From Amycolatopsis taiwanensis DSM 45107 (GTDB lineage Bacteria > Actinomycetota > Actinomycetes > Mycobacteriales > Pseudonocardiaceae): 64,000 bases of DNA. The stretch spans positions 62,001 through 126,000 of the forward strand of contig NZ_JAFB01000024.1 in the NCBI RefSeq assembly GCF_000519205.1. Reading direction: 5' to 3'. The translations under genes were made by a program, and so were the position numbers. Every line of letters starts with the position of its first letter. Position 1 is the first letter of the stretch. Shown piece after piece: positions 33,083-42,229 of this stretch. The notes beneath the pieces are model-generated. The model saw nothing but the letters and a program-made list of their open reading frames with translations. It was not told the origin of the DNA and made no database searches.

Positions 33083-34087
33083 TCAGCGGCCGAAGGCGGC
33101 GTCGAACGAGGCGGCGGGTGGTTCGATGGCGGCGAGGCGGCGCACGAAGGCGAGTGCGTCCGGGGCGCCGGCGAGCCGGTCCATGCCGGCGTCCTCCCAC
33201 TCGATCGAGATCGGGCCGCGGTAGCCGATCGCGTTCAGCGCGCGGAAACAGTCCTCCCACGGCACGTCACCATGCCCGGTGGACACGAAGTCCCAGCCAC
33301 GCCGCGGGTCGCCCCACGGCAGGTGCGAGCCCATCCGGCCGTTGCGGCCGTTGCCCACCCGGCGCCGGGCGTCCTTGCAGTCCACGTGGTAGATCCGGTC
33401 GGCGAAGTCCAGCAGGAACGACACGGGGTCCAGGTCCTGCCACATGAAATGGCTCGGGTCCCAGTTGAGTCCGAACGCCTCGCGGTGCCCGATCGCGGCC
33501 AGCGTGCGCACCGTGGTCCAGTAGTCGTAGGCGATCTCCGTCGGGTGCACCTCGTGCGCGAACCGCACACCGGCCTCGTCGAACACGTCGAGGATCGGGT
33601 TCCACCGGTCGGCGAAATCCTGGTACCCGGCCTCGACCATGGACTCCGGCACGGGCGGGAACATCGCCACGGTGTACCAGATCGACGAGCCGGTGAAGCC
33701 CACGACCGTGTCCACGCCGAGCTTCGCCGCCGCGCGGGCGGTGTCCTTCATCTCCTCCGCGGCCCGCTGCCGCACGCCCTCGGGTTCACCGTCACCCCAG
33801 ATCCGCGCCGGCAGGATCGCCTGGTGCCGCTCGTCGAGCGGGTGGTCGCACACCGCCTGGCCGAGCAGATGGTTCGAAATGGCCCACACCTTGAGGTTGT
33901 GCCGCTCCAGCAGGTCGAGCCGGCCCCGCACGTACTTGTCGTCGGCCAGCGCCTTGTCGACCTCGAAGTGGTCGCCCCAGCAGGCGATCTCCAGGCCGTC
34001 GTAGCCCCATGCCGAGGCGAGCTTGCACACCTCCTCGAACGGCAGGTCCGCCCACTGGCCGGTGAACAGGGTGATCGGGCGCGGCAT
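33083..34087 (-). CDS. Sugar phosphate isomerase/epimerase (xylose-isomerase-like TIM barrel)
   Basis: 334 aa, AP_endonuc_2 fold. Metal-site residues expected in this fold are visible: [17 protein letters not shown] (Glu, His), [15 protein letters not shown] (Glu, His), [12 protein letters not shown] (Asp, His), [10 protein letters not shown] (His, Asp), and [13 protein letters not shown] (Glu). Relatives include IolE, IolH and hydroxypyruvate isomerases. Last gene of the ROK-regulated sugar operon, 16 bp after the oxidoreductase. Together they suggest a polyol or cyclitol pathway of the oxidation-then-isomerisation type. Confidence 0.88.
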   Translation of the reverse strand: MPRPITLFTGQWADLPFEEVCKLASAWGYDGLEIACWGDHFEVDKALADDKYVRGRLDLLERHNLKVWAISNHLLGQAVCDHPLDERHQAILPARIWGDGEPEGVRQRAAEEMKDTARAAAKLGVDTVVGFTGSSIWYTVAMFPPVPESMVEAGYQDFADRWNPILDVFDEAGVRFAHEVHPTEIAYDYWTTVRTLAAIGHREAFGLNWDPSHFMWQDLDPVSFLLDFADRIYHVDCKDARRRVGNGRNGRMGSHLPWGDPRRGWDFVSTGHGDVPWEDCFRALNAIGYRGPISIEWEDAGMDRLAGAPDALAFVRRLAAIEPPAASFDAAFGR

Positions 34088-34103
34088 CGGTGCTCCTTCC
34101 GTG

Positions 34104-35255
34104 TCAGGAATGAATGTCTACCGTGGTCCACGTGCTGGACCGTGCGGCGCTGCGTTCCACGGCGTCCAGCACGCGCTGCACCTCCAGTCCGTCTACAAAG
34201 GATGGTTCGGGATCGGCCCCGCGCGCGATCGCGGTCAGCAGGTCGGCCGCCTGGTGGGCGAAGGCGTGCTCGTAGCCGAGGGCGTGCCCGGGCGGCCACC
34301 AGGCATCCACATACGGGTGATCCGGCTCGGTCACCACAATGCGGCCGAAGCCCTGCACCTGCGAATCGGCGGACCCATCGTAGAAATGCAGCAGGTTCAT
34401 GTCCTCGAGATCGAACGCGAGGCTGCCCGCCGACCCGTTGAGCTCGATCCGGAGCGAGTTCTTGCGGCCGGTCGCGAACCGGGTCGCCTCGAACGTGGCG
34501 AGCGCACCACCGGTGAAGCGGCCGAAGAACGCCGCCGCGTCGTCGACGGTGACGATCCCGGTCCGCTCGCCGTCGGGTTCCGGACGCTCCTTGACGAACG
34601 TCTCCAGCGCTGCGCTCACCCCGGTCAGCCGCTCGCCGGTGAGATGCTGGGTGAGGTCGACGATGTGCGCGCCGATGTCGCCCAGCGCGCCCGACCCGGC
34701 CCGTTCCTTTCGCAGCCGCCACGTCATCGGCGTCCGCGGGTCGGCGAGCCAGTCCTGCAGATACTGGGCGCGCACGTGCCGGACCGTGCCGATCCGGCCC
34801 TCGCCGACCAGCCGCCGGGCCAGCGCGAGCGCGGGCACCCGGCGGTAGGTGAAGCCGACCATCGAGCGCACTCCGCGGGCCCGCGCCCGCTCTGCGGCCT
34901 CGGCCATCGCCTCGGCCTCGGCGACCGAGTTCGCCAGTGGCTTCTCGCACAGCACGTGCTTGCCCGCGTCCAGCGCGGCGATCGCGATCTCCGCGTGGGT
35001 GTCGCCCGGGGTGCAGATGTCGATCAGATCGATGTCGTCGCGGGCGATCAGCGCCCGCCAGTCGGTCTCCACCGATGCCCAGCCGAACCGGTCGGCGGTG
35101 TCGCGGGCCGCCCGCTCGTCGCGCCCGGCAAGCGCGACGAGTTGCGGTGTCAGTGGGGGGTCGAAGAAGCTACGGGCACTGCGCCAGCCCTGGGAATGCG
35201 CCCTTCCCATGAACGCGTGGCCGACCATGCCGATGCCCAGTGTCGGATGGCTCAT
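34104..35255 (-). CDS. Gfo/Idh/MocA-family oxidoreductase
   Basis: 383 aa from ATG 35255 (AAAGG, 6-nt spacer); ATG 35282 would add nine residues without a better site. NAD(P)-binding Rossmann domain [39 protein letters not shown] with the family's Lys in CEKP (about 96-99), [19 protein letters not shown], and [14 protein letters not shown] with the conserved Asp/His. Members oxidise inositols, glucose derivatives and other polyols. Sits between the binding-protein gene (130 bp upstream) and the TIM-barrel isomerase. Confidence 0.9.
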   Translation of the reverse strand: MSHPTLGIGMVGHAFMGRAHSQGWRSARSFFDPPLTPQLVALAGRDERAARDTADRFGWASVETDWRALIARDDIDLIDICTPGDTHAEIAIAALDAGKHVLCEKPLANSVAEAEAMAEAAERARARGVRSMVGFTYRRVPALALARRLVGEGRIGTVRHVRAQYLQDWLADPRTPMTWRLRKERAGSGALGDIGAHIVDLTQHLTGERLTGVSAALETFVKERPEPDGERTGIVTVDDAAAFFGRFTGGALATFEATRFATGRKNSLRIELNGSAGSLAFDLEDMNLLHFYDGSADSQVQGFGRIVVTEPDHPYVDAWWPPGHALGYEHAFAHQAADLLTAIARGADPEPSFVDGLEVQRVLDAVERSAARSSTWTTVDIHS

Positions 35256-35384
35256 GAAGTGCCTTTCGATCGAAGATTCCAATTCCCCACCTCGGCGCTG
35301 TCCTCGCCAGGAGCCGCCTGGAGAACCCGCAGCGGTGCAAGCTGACGGCCCACCGCAAGCCGCTCCGCCGCTTCAAAGCACTTT

Positions 35385-36434
35385 TCAGGACTCGAAGCCG
35401 AGGGGGAGGTACTTGTCCACATTGGCCTTGGTCACCACCGGAGCATTGAGCACGATCCGCCGCGGCACCTCGACCTGCACCAGGTCGGACAGGCCCTTGC
35501 TCTGCACCAGCAGCCGGGCCAGCCGGATGCCGTCGGCGGCCTGCGTCGGCGGGTACAGGACGGTGGCCTCCATCGAACCATCCTGAATCCAGCGCATCGC
35601 GTTCTTCGAGCCCGCACCGCCGATGAACGCGAACTCGTGCCGGTTCGCGTTGTCGAACGCCGCCTTGACACCGACCCCCTGGTCGTCGTCGTGGTTCCAG
35701 ATGATGTCGATCTTCGGCGCGGCCTGCAGCAGGTTCGACGCGGCGGCCTCACCGGACTCGACGGTGAAATCCGCGGCGACCCGGCGGCTCACGCTCTGGC
35801 CGCATGCCCGTAGCGCGTCGGCGAAACCGCGCGAGCGGTCCTGGGTCAGCGGCAGCGAGTCCGTGCCCGCGATCTCCGCGATCACCGGACTGGTCAGGTG
35901 CCGCTCGCCGACCAGCTTGCACGCGTAGGTGCCGGCCGAGATGCCCATGCCGTAATTGTCGCCGAGGATCGTGACGCGCGCCGCGAACTCGCTGGAGAAC
36001 TCGCGGTCCACATTGATCACCGGGATGCCGGCGTCCATCGCCTTGCGGGCGACCTCGGTCAGCGCGGCGCCGTCGGTGGGCAGCAGCACGATCGCGTCCA
36101 CCTTGTCGTTGATGAACGTCTCGATCTGGCTGATCTGCAGGCTGGCGTCATTGGTGCCCTCGGCGACCCGCAGTTCGACGTCGGGGTACTTCTTGGCCTC
36201 CGCCTGCGCGGTCGAGTTGATCGCGGCGAGCCAGCCGTGGTCGGCCTGCGGCCCGGAGAAGCCGATGACGACCTTCTTTCCCGGGGCGTCGTTGGAACTG
36301 CCCGCGTTGACCGGTGCAGCCGATTCGTTCTGCGGCTCCTGGTTGCTCGTACAGCCTGCCACGAGCGCGCCCGCGGCGACGAAGATTCCCAGTGTGGTCA
36401 ACAGTTTTCGGGCGGGGCGAGTGGACCTGAACAT
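35385..36434 (-). CDS. Sugar ABC transporter substrate-binding lipoprotein (ROK-regulated cluster)
   Basis: 349 aa, Peripla_BP_4 type. Lipoprotein signal ARKLLTTLGIFVAAGALVAGC with Cys28, linker, then KVVIGFSGPQADHGWLAAIN, QISQIETFINDKVDAIVLLP, INVDREFSSEFAARVTILGD, and IIWNHDDDQGVGVKAAF. This binding-site arrangement is typical for ribose, xylose or inositol-type receptors. Second transporter of this class in the window. Confidence 0.9.
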   Translation of the reverse strand: MFRSTRPARKLLTTLGIFVAAGALVAGCTSNQEPQNESAAPVNAGSSNDAPGKKVVIGFSGPQADHGWLAAINSTAQAEAKKYPDVELRVAEGTNDASLQISQIETFINDKVDAIVLLPTDGAALTEVARKAMDAGIPVINVDREFSSEFAARVTILGDNYGMGISAGTYACKLVGERHLTSPVIAEIAGTDSLPLTQDRSRGFADALRACGQSVSRRVAADFTVESGEAAASNLLQAAPKIDIIWNHDDDQGVGVKAAFDNANRHEFAFIGGAGSKNAMRWIQDGSMEATVLYPPTQAADGIRLARLLVQSKGLSDLVQVEVPRRIVLNAPVVTKANVDKYLPLGFES

Positions 36435-36463
36435 GGTTTCTCCTAGAGGGGATGGGGCGGAGC

Positions 36464-36494
36464 CTCCACCGGGCGGTGCGGTGAATCGGTGGAG
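36464..36494 (-). promoter_or_regulatory. Intercistronic hairpin between permease and binding-protein genes
   Basis: CTCCACCG-N15-CGGTGGAG forms an 8-bp perfect stem in the 61-bp gap of the operon, just after the permease stop. Such stems often stabilise or adjust the portion of the mRNA on one side, which would allow more binding protein than permease. Inference from position. Confidence 0.45.
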
Positions 36495-36495
36495 T

Positions 36496-37518
36496 TCAGG
36501 TGCGCTGACGGGTGGCGAAGCGGCGCTGGATGAGTACGGCGGCCACGATGATCGCGCCCTTCGCGACCGCCTGGGTGGAGGTGTCGAGATTGTTCAGCGT
36601 GAACACATTGGTGAGCGTGGTGAAGATCAGTACCCCGAACACGGTGCCGACGACCGTGCCCCGGCCGCCGGACAGCAGCGTTCCGCCGATCACCACGGCC
36701 GCGATCGCGTCGAGTTCGTACAGGTTGCCGTGGGTCGAGGTGCCTGCTGTCGTGCGCGCCATCAACATGATCGCCGCGATCCCGCATGCGATGCCCAGCA
36801 GCACGTAGAGGCTTGCGGTGTGCCGGCGCACGTTGAGGCCGGCCAGCCGCGCTGCCTCGGCGTTGCCGCCGATGGCGATCGTGCGGCGCCCGAAGGTGGT
36901 GCGGTTGAGCAGGACCCAGCCGAGTACCGCGACGATCGCGAAGATGACGACCAGCACCGGAATGCCGGCGACATTTCCGCCGAAGAAGTCCACGAAGCCG
37001 CGTACGCGCACGATCTGCGTCTTCTTCTGCGAGATGATCTCGGCCAGGCCGCGCGCCGCGGCGAGCATGGCCAGGGTGGCGATGAACGCGGTGATCCGGC
37101 CGTAGGCGATGAGGATCCCGTTGACCAGGCCGCACCCGGCGCCGACCAGGATGGCCGTGACCACCATGACGATCCAGTGGAAGTCGGCGGCCATCGTCTG
37201 CGTGGCGATGGTGGTTGCCCAGACCGACGACAGCGCCACGATCGCACCCACCGACAGGTCGATGCCCCCGCCGATGATCACGAACGTCATGCCGACGCTG
37301 ACCACGCCGATGACGGACGCGAGCCGCAGGATCGTGGTCACGTTGTCGATGCTGCCGAACCGGTCCCCGGCGGTGATGATGCCGATGACACACAACAGCG
37401 CGAGAGCGACGACCAGTCCGAGGTTACGGCCGACCGGTCCGGAAAGGACGGACGGGATCCGCTTGCGCGTCTCGCTCTTCGTGGCCGGCTCCGCCGTCAC
37501 ATCCTGGGTGGTCATCAC
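36496..37518 (-). CDS. Sugar ABC transporter permease (RbsC family)
   Basis: 340 aa, eight to ten TM segments. VGMTFVIIGGGIDLSVGAIV and ILIAYGRITAFIATLAMLAA are the family motifs, and [20 protein letters not shown] the late conserved loop. Its ATG overlaps the ATPase stop (ATGA at 37515-37518). Membrane channel of the ROK-regulated importer. Confidence 0.93.
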   Translation of the reverse strand: MMTTQDVTAEPATKSETRKRIPSVLSGPVGRNLGLVVALALLCVIGIITAGDRFGSIDNVTTILRLASVIGVVSVGMTFVIIGGGIDLSVGAIVALSSVWATTIATQTMAADFHWIVMVVTAILVGAGCGLVNGILIAYGRITAFIATLAMLAAARGLAEIISQKKTQIVRVRGFVDFFGGNVAGIPVLVVIFAIVAVLGWVLLNRTTFGRRTIAIGGNAEAARLAGLNVRRHTASLYVLLGIACGIAAIMLMARTTAGTSTHGNLYELDAIAAVVIGGTLLSGGRGTVVGTVFGVLIFTTLTNVFTLNNLDTSTQAVAKGAIIVAAVLIQRRFATRQRT

Positions 37519-39032
37519 GCTGTTTCCTCACCATCCATCACCAGGTCGAGCACCCGGTGCTCGTCGATCCGCTCGGCCGGCCCGTCATGGACGACGCGCC
37601 CGTCCGAAATCACCAGAACCCGCGTGGACAAGCCGATGACTTCTTCGATCTCGCTGGACACCACGACGACGCCGAGGCCCACCGCGGCCAGTTCGCGGAT
37701 GAGCGCGTAAATCTCCGAGCGCGCACCGATGTCGACGCCGCGGGTGGGCTCGTCCAGGAGCAGAACCTTGCAGCCGTGCAACAACCAGCGGCCCAGCACC
37801 ACCTTCTGCTGGTTGCCGCCGGACAGCGTGCGCACCTCGTTGTCCACATCGGACGGACGGACATCGAGTTCGCGCACCATCTGCTCGGCCGAGGCGCGCT
37901 CGGCGGCACGCCGCACGAAGCCGCCGCGCGCGAAGCGGTCGAGGCTGGCCGCGATGATGTTGCGGCTGACCGGTTCACTGAGGAACAGGGCCTGGCTCTT
38001 GCGTTCCTCAGGACACAGCCCGATTCCGGCGGCAACCGCGGCGCCGACGCGGCCCGGCCTGACCCGCTTCCCGCCGACCGTCACGGTGCCCGTGCTCGGC
38101 GTGCGGGCACCGTAGATCGTCTCCAGGATCTCCGAGCGGCCGGAGCCGACCAGCCCCGCGAGCCCGACGACCTCACCGGGACGCACCTCGAAGCCGACAC
38201 CGGTGAACTCGCCGTTCCGCGACAGGTTCTCGACCCTGAGGATCGGCTCGGTGCCGGAGTCGGCGGCCGGTCGTGGCGGGAAGGCGTACTCGATGGACCG
38301 GCCGGTCATCAGGCGGACGATCTCGCTCGTCGGCGTGCTCGCGGCCGGCAGGCCGGTGGCCACCGTGCGGCCGTCCTTGAGCACCGTGACGCGGGTGCCG
38401 ATCTCGCGGATCTCGTCGAGCCGGTGCGAGATGTAGACGACGGCGACGCCCGCGGCGGTGAGGTCGCGGATCACCTCGAACAGCCGGTGGACCTCTTCCC
38501 GGTCGAGCACCGCGGACGGCTCGTCCATGATGATGAGCCGCACGTCGCGGGACAAAGCGCGCGCCATGCTGACGATCTGCTTGCCCGCCGCGGGCAGGCT
38601 GCCGACGTCCGCGCTTGCCCGGATCCCGGAGTGGCCAAGGCGCTGGAGGAGAGCCGTGGCCGCGCGGTTGGCGTCGGCGCGGCGGTTGAAACCGAACTTG
38701 GCGTGCTCATGCCCGAGGAAGATGTTCTCCGCGACCGACAGCCCGTCGACCAGATCGAGTTCCTGGTAGATGGTGGCGATGCCGAGCCGCATGGCGGCCT
38801 GCGGATCGGGAAGGCGGACCTGTTCGCCCTGCCACCGGATCTCGCCGTTGTCGGGTTGATGCGCACCGGACAGCACCTTGATCAGCGTCGACTTGCCGGC
38901 ACCGTTCTGGCCCAGCAGGCAGTGCACCTCCCCGGCCGCGACCTCGAGGTCGATGCCGTCGAGCGCGCGGACGCCCGGGAACTGCTTGACGATCCCGCGC
39001 ATCACCAGGAGCTCCGCCGACCCTGCGTCCAT
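37515..39032 (-). CDS. Sugar ABC transporter ATP-binding protein (RbsA/MglA type, two domains)
   Basis: 505 aa with two nucleotide-binding domains. Domain 1: Walker [25 protein letters not shown] as a divergent signature, LIIMDEPSAVLD. Domain 2: degenerate Walker A region GLVGSGRSE, signature [26 protein letters not shown]. First gene of the operon. No Shine-Dalgarno precedes ATG 39032, and the predicted -10 (TACTCT) ends 8 bp before it, so the transcript is probably leaderless. Confidence 0.92.
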   Translation of the reverse strand: MDAGSAELLVMRGIVKQFPGVRALDGIDLEVAAGEVHCLLGQNGAGKSTLIKVLSGAHQPDNGEIRWQGEQVRLPDPQAAMRLGIATIYQELDLVDGLSVAENIFLGHEHAKFGFNRRADANRAATALLQRLGHSGIRASADVGSLPAAGKQIVSMARALSRDVRLIIMDEPSAVLDREEVHRLFEVIRDLTAAGVAVVYISHRLDEIREIGTRVTVLKDGRTVATGLPAASTPTSEIVRLMTGRSIEYAFPPRPAADSGTEPILRVENLSRNGEFTGVGFEVRPGEVVGLAGLVGSGRSEILETIYGARTPSTGTVTVGGKRVRPGRVGAAVAAGIGLCPEERKSQALFLSEPVSRNIIAASLDRFARGGFVRRAAERASAEQMVRELDVRPSDVDNEVRTLSGGNQQKVVLGRWLLHGCKVLLLDEPTRGVDIGARSEIYALIRELAAVGLGVVVVSSEIEEVIGLSTRVLVISDGRVVHDGPAERIDEHRVLDLVMDGEETA

Positions 39033-39040
39033 GACCGAGC

Positions 39041-39081
39041 AGAGTAGAGAGACTTTTGCGCCTTAGTCAAGCAAAAGTCTC
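39041..39081. promoter_or_regulatory. ROK operator over the promoter of the sugar operon
   Basis: GAGACTTTTGC (39049-39059) and GCAAAAGTCTC (39071-39081) form an 11-bp perfect inverted repeat with an 11-bp spacer. On the minus strand TTGACT (39070-39065), 18-bp spacer and TACTCT (39046-39041) make a promoter for the ABC operon; the operator covers it. ROK/NagC-type regulators bind long inverted repeats with AT-rich ends like this one. A plus-strand promoter for the regulator (GTGACC 39111, TACAGT 39133) is weaker. Confidence 0.75.
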
Positions 39082-39186
39082 CACAGTTGGATGTCAATCT
39101 CGCGTCGGCCGTGACCAAAGCTCAGGATGTTCTACAGTGAACGAGAGCGAAGTCGTAGTGCGGCCGAAGGAAAGGAACCGTTCAGC

Positions 39187-40359
39187 ATGCCCGTGCGTGA
39201 AGGACCGCCGGAGGGCGCGCTGTTCCAGCTGCTCCGGGATGGAAGGCCGCGCACTCGCGCCGAGCTGTCGGCGGAGACCGGGCTGGCCCGCTCGACCATC
39301 GCCGAGCGGATCGAATCGCTGCTGGCGACCGGCCTGCTCCGGCATGCCGACAAGGCGGAGTCCACCGGCGGACGACCGCCGAGCATGTTCGCGTTCAACC
39401 CCGGCGCGAGGGTGGTACTGGCCGCCGACATCGGTGCCACTCACGTCAAGCTCGCCATCGCGGACCTGTCCGGCGAGATCATCGCCGAGCAGGACCATGT
39501 CCTCGACATCGCCGCCGGACCGGAAACCGTGCTCGACTACGTCGCCGAGGCGGGGCGGAAACTGCTGAAAGAGGTCAAGCGGTCGGCGAAGGAACTGCTC
39601 GGCATCGGCGTCGGGCTGCCCGGCCCGGTCGAGCACGCCAGCGGCCGCCCGGTGAACCCGCCGATCATGCCGGGGTGGAACTCCTTCGACGTGAAGACCT
39701 ACCTGCGCGAGCGGCTGGGCATCGAGGTCGCGCTCGTCGACAACGACGTGAACCTGATGGCGCTGGGCGAGCACCGCACGCACTGGCCGGACGCGCCCAA
39801 CATGATGTTCGTCAAGGTCGCCACCGGCATCGGCTGCGGCCTGATCAGTGAGGGGCGGCTGCATCGCGGTTCCCGCGGGTCGGCGGGGGACATGGGGCAC
39901 GTGCAGGTGCCGCACGGCGCCGATGTCCCTTGCCGCTGCGGTAATGCCGGCTGCCTCGAGGCGGTCGCCAGCGGTGGTGCCATCGCCGCGAAGCTGACCG
40001 CACTGGGGACGCGTGCCGAGGGCAGCAAGGACGTGGTGGAGCTGGCGCGCGGCGGTTCGGTGCCGGCGCTCCAGTTGCTGCGGCAGGCCGGGCGGGACAT
40101 CGGCGAGGTGCTCGCGACGGCGGTCAGCTTGTTCAACCCGTCCGTGATCGTCGTGGGTGGCGCCCTTTCGCAGGCCGGGGAACATCTGATCGCCGGGGTG
40201 CGCGAGGTCGTCTACCGCCGGTCGCTACCACTGGCCACCGAGGAGTTGCGAATCGTCCAGTCCCGCGGCGGTAACCAGGCCGGTGCGCTGGGTGCGGCGG
40301 CGATGGTGATCGACCACGCGCTGTCGCCGGAGCAACTGGAAACGCTCGTGGCACAGTAG
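39187..40359 (+). CDS. ROK-family transcriptional regulator
   Basis: 390 aa from ATG 39187 (AAGGA upstream). N-terminal winged helix ALFQLLRDGRPRTRAELSAE then TGLARSTIAERIESLLATGL; ROK sugar-kinase-like domain with DIGATHVKLAIADL, GVGLPGPVEH, and the zinc motif CRCGNAGCLEAVASG. Like other XylR/NagC-type regulators it should bind a sugar and release DNA. Divergent from the five-gene sugar operon, whose operator lies between them. Confidence 0.9.
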   Translation: MPVREGPPEGALFQLLRDGRPRTRAELSAETGLARSTIAERIESLLATGLLRHADKAESTGGRPPSMFAFNPGARVVLAADIGATHVKLAIADLSGEIIAEQDHVLDIAAGPETVLDYVAEAGRKLLKEVKRSAKELLGIGVGLPGPVEHASGRPVNPPIMPGWNSFDVKTYLRERLGIEVALVDNDVNLMALGEHRTHWPDAPNMMFVKVATGIGCGLISEGRLHRGSRGSAGDMGHVQVPHGADVPCRCGNAGCLEAVASGGAIAAKLTALGTRAEGSKDVVELARGGSVPALQLLRQAGRDIGEVLATAVSLFNPSVIVVGGALSQAGEHLIAGVREVVYRRSLPLATEELRIVQSRGGNQAGALGAAAMVIDHALSPEQLETLVAQ

Positions 40360-40400
40360 GCTGGAGGCGCTTGCACCCGGCAGGGTTGTCTGCCTGGCAG

Positions 40401-40418
40401 GTCTACAGAGAGGTAGAC
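40401..40418 (+). promoter_or_regulatory. Hairpin enclosing the ribosome site of the tannase gene
   Basis: GTCTAC-AGAGAG-GTAGAC is a perfect 6-bp stem whose loop is the purine-rich AGAGAG just before GTG 40424. It may be an operator, or an RNA hairpin that limits ribosome access. No other site in this gap. Confidence 0.4.
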
Positions 40419-40423
40419 AGGCT

Positions 40424-41995
40424 GTGCGGAAACGTCAACCGATACGGCGGCCATGGAGCCGGGCGGTCACCTTGGTCGCGGCGATGATCGCCGTCGTGGT
40501 CCCCGCACTCCCGATGCTCACCCCGCCCGCGGTCGCTGGGCCGGTGCGGACGTGCGGAAGCCTGTCCCGCATCTCGCGGCCCGACACGACCGTGGTCTCG
40601 GCGGTCGAGGACTCCGGTGACGCGACGACTCCGCCGTCATGCCGGGTGACCTTGCGTATCACCGACCCCGGCGACGGAGGAGCGGTGACCGTGTGGGTCT
40701 ACCTGCCGCTGGATACCTGGAACGGACGCTTCCAGGCCGTTGGCGGTAGTGGGTTCCTGGGTGGCGATGCCGCGCGCCTGGTCGGCCCGCTGCGTGCTGG
40801 ATATGCTGCCGCGGCAACGGATGCGGGCCATCGCGGCTCGAACGCCGACTTCGCGCTCAAACCCGACGGCAGCCTCAACTGGCCGGCGATCAAGGACTTC
40901 GGGTACCAGGGCATCGCGGACATGACCGCCGCGGCGAAGGCGATGGTGCGTGACTTCTACGGCAAAGATGCCGCGTACTCCTACTTCAACGGTTGTTCCA
41001 CCGGTGGACGGCAGGGGATCACGGAGGCCCAGCGCCATCCGGACGACTACGACGGGATCCTCACCGGGGCACCGGTGATCGGCTACCCGAAACTGAAGAC
41101 CGGGCAGATGTGGGGTCAGGTGGTGATGCTCGCGCAGGGCAACCCGGTGGCGCCCTGCAAGTTCAAGGCGGCCGTGACCGCGATGACCGGCGCGTGCGAC
41201 ACCGTGGGCGACGGCGTCCGGGACGGGGTGATCGGCGATCCGCTCCAATGCCACTTCGACTTGTCCAATTTGGTCGGACGGGCGACGCCGTGCGGCAAGA
41301 TCACTGCGGCCGACGTCGAAGTCATGAAGAAGATCCAGCAAGGCCCACGGCGGGCGAACGGGGAATTCCTCTGGTACGGGCTCGCGCCCGGTGCGTCGTT
41401 CGCGGGCCTGAACGACACGGTGCCGTTGAACGGCAAGCTCGTCGGGGCGCCAAGCATCTCCGACCTGTCGTGGTTCAGCATGTTCCTGGCGCAAAACCGT
41501 TCCTGGGACTGGACCACGCTGACGTATCCGAAGTTCGAAGCGTACTTCGACCAGGCCGTCTCGACGTATAACGACGTATTAGGTGCCGACAACCCGGACC
41601 TGTCCGGCTTCGCACGTGCGGGCGGCAAACTGCTGCTGTGGAACGGTGAAGCGGACTTCGCGGTGCCGTTCCAAGGCACCGTCGATTACTACCGGCGCGT
41701 CCAGGAGAAACTTGGTCCCGGCCAGACCCAGCAGTTCCTGCGGTTGTTCCTGGCTCCGGGTGTGGATCACTGCGGCGGCGGGCCGGGGCCGCAACTGGCC
41801 GACCCGCTCGGCGCCCTGGTCGACTGGGTCGAGCATGGCAAGGCGCCGCGGACGCTGCCGGCCGTGCGCACCGGCGCCGATGGTTCGGTCACCGCGACCC
41901 GTCCGGTCTGCATGTACCCGAATGTCGCGCGGTGGACGGGAAGAGGAGACCCCGCGGACGGCTCCACCTACCACTGCGTTCCCGCGCGGTCCTGA
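40424..41995 (+). CDS. Secreted tannase/feruloyl esterase family hydrolase
   Basis: 523 aa. Signal peptide: basic MRKRQPIRRPWSRA, hydrophobic VTLVAAMIAVVVPALPML, cleavage near PAVAG (about residue 38). Alpha/beta hydrolase with the family's CS-D-HC set: nucleophile in FNGCSTGGRQG, Asp in WNGEADFAVP, His in PGVDHCGGGPG, where the two Cys next to Ser and His are expected to form a disulfide. Four further Cys suit an extracellular protein. Acts on aromatic esters of plant origin (gallates, ferulates or related). GTG start; AGAGAGG is the probable ribosome site. Confidence 0.9.
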   Translation: MRKRQPIRRPWSRAVTLVAAMIAVVVPALPMLTPPAVAGPVRTCGSLSRISRPDTTVVSAVEDSGDATTPPSCRVTLRITDPGDGGAVTVWVYLPLDTWNGRFQAVGGSGFLGGDAARLVGPLRAGYAAAATDAGHRGSNADFALKPDGSLNWPAIKDFGYQGIADMTAAAKAMVRDFYGKDAAYSYFNGCSTGGRQGITEAQRHPDDYDGILTGAPVIGYPKLKTGQMWGQVVMLAQGNPVAPCKFKAAVTAMTGACDTVGDGVRDGVIGDPLQCHFDLSNLVGRATPCGKITAADVEVMKKIQQGPRRANGEFLWYGLAPGASFAGLNDTVPLNGKLVGAPSISDLSWFSMFLAQNRSWDWTTLTYPKFEAYFDQAVSTYNDVLGADNPDLSGFARAGGKLLLWNGEADFAVPFQGTVDYYRRVQEKLGPGQTQQFLRLFLAPGVDHCGGGPGPQLADPLGALVDWVEHGKAPRTLPAVRTGADGSVTATRPVCMYPNVARWTGRGDPADGSTYHCVPARS

Positions 41996-42050
41996 CATCC
42001 GGGCGCCACCTTGGCCGGAGGGCCGACCTCAAGCCCCAGTTGATCAACGA

Positions 42051-42080
42051 TGTCCGGCACTGGTCCACGCCCGCCGGACA
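42051..42080. terminator. Hairpin after the esterase gene
   Basis: TGTCCGGC-N14-GCCGGACA, an 8-bp perfect stem about 55 bp past the esterase stop. It also lies just before TAGGCT (42085-42090), a plausible -10 element for the next transcript, so it may be an operator instead. Confidence 0.4.
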
Positions 42081-42133
42081 GTGCTAGGCTCTCCCGCGTT
42101 GTCCTCTTCGAGAAATGATTGGAGGCGGTAACT

Positions 42134-42190
42134 GTGAATATTTGTCATGTCACACGTTTCCGCGCCATCAGGAGGATGACCGCTGCCTGA
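42134..42190 (+). CDS. 18-aa leader peptide ORF upstream of the MFS gene
   Basis: GTG 42134 with GGAGG 8 nt upstream encodes MNICHVTRFRAIRRMTAA and stops at TGA 42188-42190. It lies within the untranslated leader of the MFS gene, and its codons overlap the first arm of a pair of alternative hairpins. The shape is that of a translational or transcriptional attenuator. Real expression is not shown by sequence alone. Confidence 0.5.
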   Translation: MNICHVTRFRAIRRMTAA

Positions 42191-42213
42191 GCGGAAACGA
42201 CGATTCGTTTCCG
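42155..42213 (+). promoter_or_regulatory. Attenuator-like alternative stem-loops before the MFS gene
   Basis: Three segments can pair in two exclusive ways: A = CGTTTCCGC (42155-42163, inside the leader ORF), B = GCGGAAACG (42191-42199, directly after the leader stop), C = CGTTTCCG (42206-42213). A:B gives 9 bp, B:C gives 8 bp with a 6-nt loop. C abuts the ribosome site AGGGTAGG (42214-42221) of the TTG start at 42230. A ribosome stalled on the leader would cover A and change which hairpin forms. Confidence 0.55.
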
Positions 42214-42229
42214 AGGGTAGGAATGTATT

